DNA of 64,000 nt from an uncultured Pseudomonadota bacterium. Lineage in GTDB: Bacteria > Myxococcota_A > UBA796 > GCA-2862545. A model generated the notes under the pieces. The model made no database searches, was not told the DNA's origin, and worked only from the letters and a program-made list of their open reading frames with translations. How positions within the stretch are numbered: position 1 is the first letter of the stretch; each line of letters begins with the position of its first letter. Shown piece after piece: positions 62,601 to 64,000 of the stretch. The position numbers and the translations under genes are program-made. The stretch covers positions 186,001-250,000 of the forward strand of contig CAJXTB010000006.1 in the NCBI GenBank assembly GCA_913061235.1, given 5' to 3'.

Positions 62601-63109
62601 GCGGCAACTACAGCCAAGAGATTGGCGGGGGGTTGCAGGGCCTCCGCATGACCGCCGGCGATGTCGCCACCTTCAATGGGGACGCCAGCTTTAGCGGCAC
62701 GCAGTTCATGTCCGGGAGCAATCTGACCGACGGTACGCTTCGCTTCCGCGGCGACCTGTTCGTGCAGGACATTTCCATCAACGTGTTCCACCCGAGCAAC
62801 AGCACGGTGGTGGTCGACGGCGCGGGCAACCAAACGCTCAACTTGGGTCGGGGTCTCAGCACGTTGGTCACCTTTGGATCCGTCTTTGTTGGCGGGTCGG
62901 GGACCAAGACCTTTGTCACCGCAGGAACGCAGGACATTGTGATGGCCGCACTCACCGTGGACAGTGGTCTGACGCTCGATCGAGACACCACCGTGCTTGG
63001 CGACCTGCTGGTTGCCAACACCGGCACCCTCGTCTTCGGAGCCAACGCGTTCAGCGTGAACGGCACCTGCACTGTCAACGGCACCGCACCCCCCACGACC
63101 TGCAACTAG
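59633..63109 (+). CDS. Large hexapeptide beta-helix lipoprotein with tandem 223-residue repeats
   Basis: The protein has 1158 residues. ATG 59633 follows GGGGAGGG, nearly the same leader as the lipoprotein at 26033. MRGLVFIVLMGC is a lipoprotein signal (lipidated Cys 12). A linker ends in DACIHMHA, the family Cys motif, followed by hexapeptide repeats (about residues 85-310) with VVLARMV and, 31 residues later, VRIRKRTTLG. Residues about 320-405 form an Ig-like domain (GGTIVLTGTATDDRGVASLS). A cysteine-containing region (FVCGAVVPQPALSS) then begins the last 700 residues, which are beta-helix-like and contain repeats of 223 residues, each with YxQ-x and TLRFRG. The whole would be a long surface filament attached by lipid. 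No autotransporter barrel is present. Carbohydrate or partner binding is possible but not shown. Confidence 0.82.
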   Translation: MRGLVFIVLMGCVPGDDVALGTPFGAADLGRSGPWDTADSGLELVPTADDSCPSDPAKMEPGFCGCGWIDVDADGANGPDACIHMHAVVDVNATVGVGASIAAGAVIGNAAIGAGATVAEGAEVGDGSNVGADSLLSRNATLGTNSDIGPETVLGRSSRIGHDVDASVGFLTLGYDSEIGDGSVITGRNVVIGNRVTIGDDVTLHEGVVLARMVVVESGAEIGAFTVVGPDTQIGAAASIGESVRIRKRTTLGGNTVVGDGTRIGRDGVIESDVTLPADARLGALVFVGANNTLMGDIDLPRRARIEPIAGGIDTPPEVFITGPNRGADVSGGTIVLTGTATDDRGVASLSVRFNDGAALILPIASGAFSETIVVPDNTQTIRVTATDTIGQTGNDIVVVDDCTLDVMPPFVWTGSVSDDWSNGNNWVGSVPPDDESDIFVCGAVVPQPALSSSREVRDLSMSGTATLDTNGRTLTANGDVVAGVINGGGVLLMSTDNTTLRGVVPRLDVRGEIDLSGYTLATGAVSVTSSHELDVNSRTFHAGATYNQDTNASSGGLYVGSGGVAIFEGEASFNGTRDMGAGNIGDGTLRFRGGLTVQDISTRVFRPSDTQPTIFEGAGNQTITMRNSRSTGNRLGDIVIAGPGSVFVDASTDLFVDGTTSIADGATLSVPSADFNGDIVLVGTGQLTGSVVDMYANLSMGDASTVNLNTLNTHTRLPVPQGTFTVAHVDVVDDVSLEGDWDNTIADLRVLSGAFLRTNGHDLTLTGNYSQEIGDGAEGLILSTDDTATFNGDAYFGGTRFMNASNLASGTLRFRGDLLVQDIAITLFLPSETRPAYFDGPGDQTLTMRGSSSTLSRLGPVIIGGSGTVSVDASTDLYIGGETTIEDGARFSAPSAEIHGDISILGTGELAGSVVDMHAGLSMDGTATVNLNTLRTHNRLPFPAGTFAVGTVDVVGDAFLQSDWDYAIPELRVRPGATLQTDGHDFTLSGNYSQEIGGGLQGLRMTAGDVATFNGDASFSGTQFMSGSNLTDGTLRFRGDLFVQDISINVFHPSNSTVVVDGAGNQTLNLGRGLSTLVTFGSVFVGGSGTKTFVTAGTQDIVMAALTVDSGLTLDRDTTVLGDLLVANTGTLVFGANAFSVNGTCTVNGTAPPTTCN
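61157..62940 (+). repeat. Tandem repeat of 669 bp (223 codons), two full copies and a partial third
   Basis: Equivalent positions recur exactly 669 bases apart: TAC of YxQ at 61271, 61940 and 62609, and GG(T/C)AC of GTLRFRG at 61394, 62063 and 62732. The copies are diverged in sequence but keep identical length, so no insertions have been tolerated. Outer limits are approximate. Confidence 0.85.
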
Positions 63110-63191
63110 CCCGTAGTTTAGCTAGTCGTACGACCCGTCTTCGCTCTACACTTCCGTCCAAATCGCCCGGCCCCTTGCATCAAGGAACTTC

Positions 63192-64000
63192 ATGCGCACC
63201 CTCTCTTTTCTGTCCGTTCTGGCTCTCGTTGGCTGCAAGAGCGACGTCAACATTCGTGAGAACGAACGAGATCTTGAAGATCCCGAGATCACCATCTTGT
63301 ACCCAACCGCGAACACCGAGGTCGCAGCCAACACGCCGTTCACCCTGGTGGCCCTTGCCCTTGACGAATACACGGTCAGCGAAGACCTCACCGTCGTATG
63401 GATCTCGGACCGAGACGGGTTGATTGAGGGTGTGTGGTCATGGGACGGAGCCGAGGTGTCGCTGGAGATGGACATCGGTCTGTCGTCTGGCCAGCACTCC
63501 CTCACCGCGAACGTAGCAGATGAGGATGGTGGTGAAGGCCAGGACACCGTTGTCATCAACGCTATCCCCAACGACGCTCCCATCGTTGCGTTCACCGCAC
63601 CTGCCACCATCGACCCAGCCGTCTTTCGCACCGAAGACAGCTACCGCATGACGCTCATCGCCACGGATGACCTTGACTCACCCGTTGACTTGGACGTGGA
63701 GTGGTCGGGCACGTTGGCAACTGCGTTCACATTGCCCCCACAGTTCAACCCGGACGGCACGCTTGGCGTCACCCTGTCCGAGCTCGATGCCGGTACGTAC
63801 ACCGTGGGCGTCACCGTACGTGACCGCTTCGGGGCAGAGGGCTTTGCCGAGGCCTTCCTCACCGTCGTCGTCGACTCAGACAATGACGGCGTGGTCGAAG
63901 AAGACGACTGCGACGACAACGACCCCAACAGCTTTCCCGGTGCCGAAGACATCTGCGACGGGATCGACAACGACTGCGACGGCATCATCGACAACGATGC
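63192..64000 (+). CDS. Lipoprotein with Ig-like domains and a MopE metal-binding motif (partial, 3' end beyond window)
   Basis: ATG 63192 opens a lipoprotein signal (MRTLSFLSVLALVGC, lipidated Cys 15). The frame stays open to the window edge, giving 269 residues. Residues about 30-120 and 121-225 look like two Ig-like/PKD-type beta-domains (ITILYPTANTEVAANTPFTL, then VDLDVEWSGTLA and GTYTVGVTVRDRFG). From about residue 230 comes an acidic run with EDDCDDNDPNSFPGAED and ICDGIDNDCDGIIDND, the MopE-type metal-binding pattern also found in the protein at 1556-3436. More copies probably follow outside the window. It is expected to be a membrane-anchored, calcium- or metal-binding surface protein. 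Confidence 0.82.
   Translation, partial: MRTLSFLSVLALVGCKSDVNIRENERDLEDPEITILYPTANTEVAANTPFTLVALALDEYTVSEDLTVVWISDRDGLIEGVWSWDGAEVSLEMDIGLSSGQHSLTANVADEDGGEGQDTVVINAIPNDAPIVAFTAPATIDPAVFRTEDSYRMTLIATDDLDSPVDLDVEWSGTLATAFTLPPQFNPDGTLGVTLSELDAGTYTVGVTVRDRFGAEGFAEAFLTVVVDSDNDGVVEEDDCDDNDPNSFPGAEDICDGIDNDCDGIIDND

Overview
This window is high-GC, densely coding DNA that reads best as a chromosome segment of a myxobacterium-like (Myxococcota or related deltaproteobacterial) organism. The support is compositional and indirect: many lipoproteins and secreted modular proteins, MopE-type and thrombospondin-3-type calcium/metal-binding repeats, one protein with a Cys motif, hydrophobic stretch and Arg cluster at its C-terminus resembling MYXO-CTERM, a Hanks-type Ser/Thr kinase with an extracytoplasmic tail, and many GTG/TTG starts. 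I see no rRNA, tRNA, CRISPR array, insertion sequence or prophage.

Layout. 1-3.5 kb: tail of an unknown gene, a frameshifted ankyrin-repeat gene, and a secreted MopE/TSP3 repeat protein. 3.5-7 kb: a small membrane protein and a two-gene operon of a sphingosine-1-phosphate-lyase-like PLP enzyme and an M81 (MlrC-like) metallopeptidase, closed by a strong hairpin. 7-26 kb: envelope proteins, among them three hexapeptide-repeat beta-helix proteins, a kinase plus secreted-protein pair, and a lipoprotein with a YadA-like head, interspersed with small enzymes (2OG-Fe(II) oxygenase, methyltransferase, YcaQ/AlkZ-like protein, cupin) and a fourfold-repeat protein of unknown function. 26-36.5 kb: a STAND-type regulator with two OmpR-like DNA-binding domains, a roughly 2070-residue protein ending in an M15 peptidase domain, and a lipoprotein. 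36.5-42.7 kb: a minus-strand operon of an O-antigen-ligase/TPR membrane protein, apolipoprotein N-acyltransferase, an MFS transporter and EgtB. 42.8-59.2 kb: an exopolysaccharide/capsule locus with Wzc-like co-polymerase and kinase, Wzy-like polymerase/ligase, MBOAT plus SGNH O-acyl-modification pair, Wzx-like flippase, GalE, Wza-like export protein, methyltransferase, an acyl carrier protein/AMP-ligase/ketoreductase cassette, an acetyltransferase, a GINT1-like protein and a GT4 glycosyltransferase. 59.6-64 kb: the largest hexapeptide-repeat lipoprotein and the start of another MopE-motif lipoprotein.

The most unusual feature is a four-member family of secreted hexapeptide-repeat proteins (7006-8727, 12946-14943, 24198-26033, 59633-63109). 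Each has an export signal, a Cys-containing motif just before about 200-250 residues of hexapeptide repeats, a shared V-x-A-R element and, 31 or 35 residues later, a shared R-x-R-K element, and then a different C-terminal domain: glycine-rich, EGF plus thrombospondin-1-like, cadherin-like, or tandem 223-residue beta-repeats. They look like rigid surface stalks or scaffolds with exchangeable tips rather than cytoplasmic acyltransferases. One member is transcribed divergently from the double-winged-helix regulator; identical outward-facing 9-bp boxes lie at nearly equal distances from the two start codons. I infer that this regulator may control that member, which can be tested.
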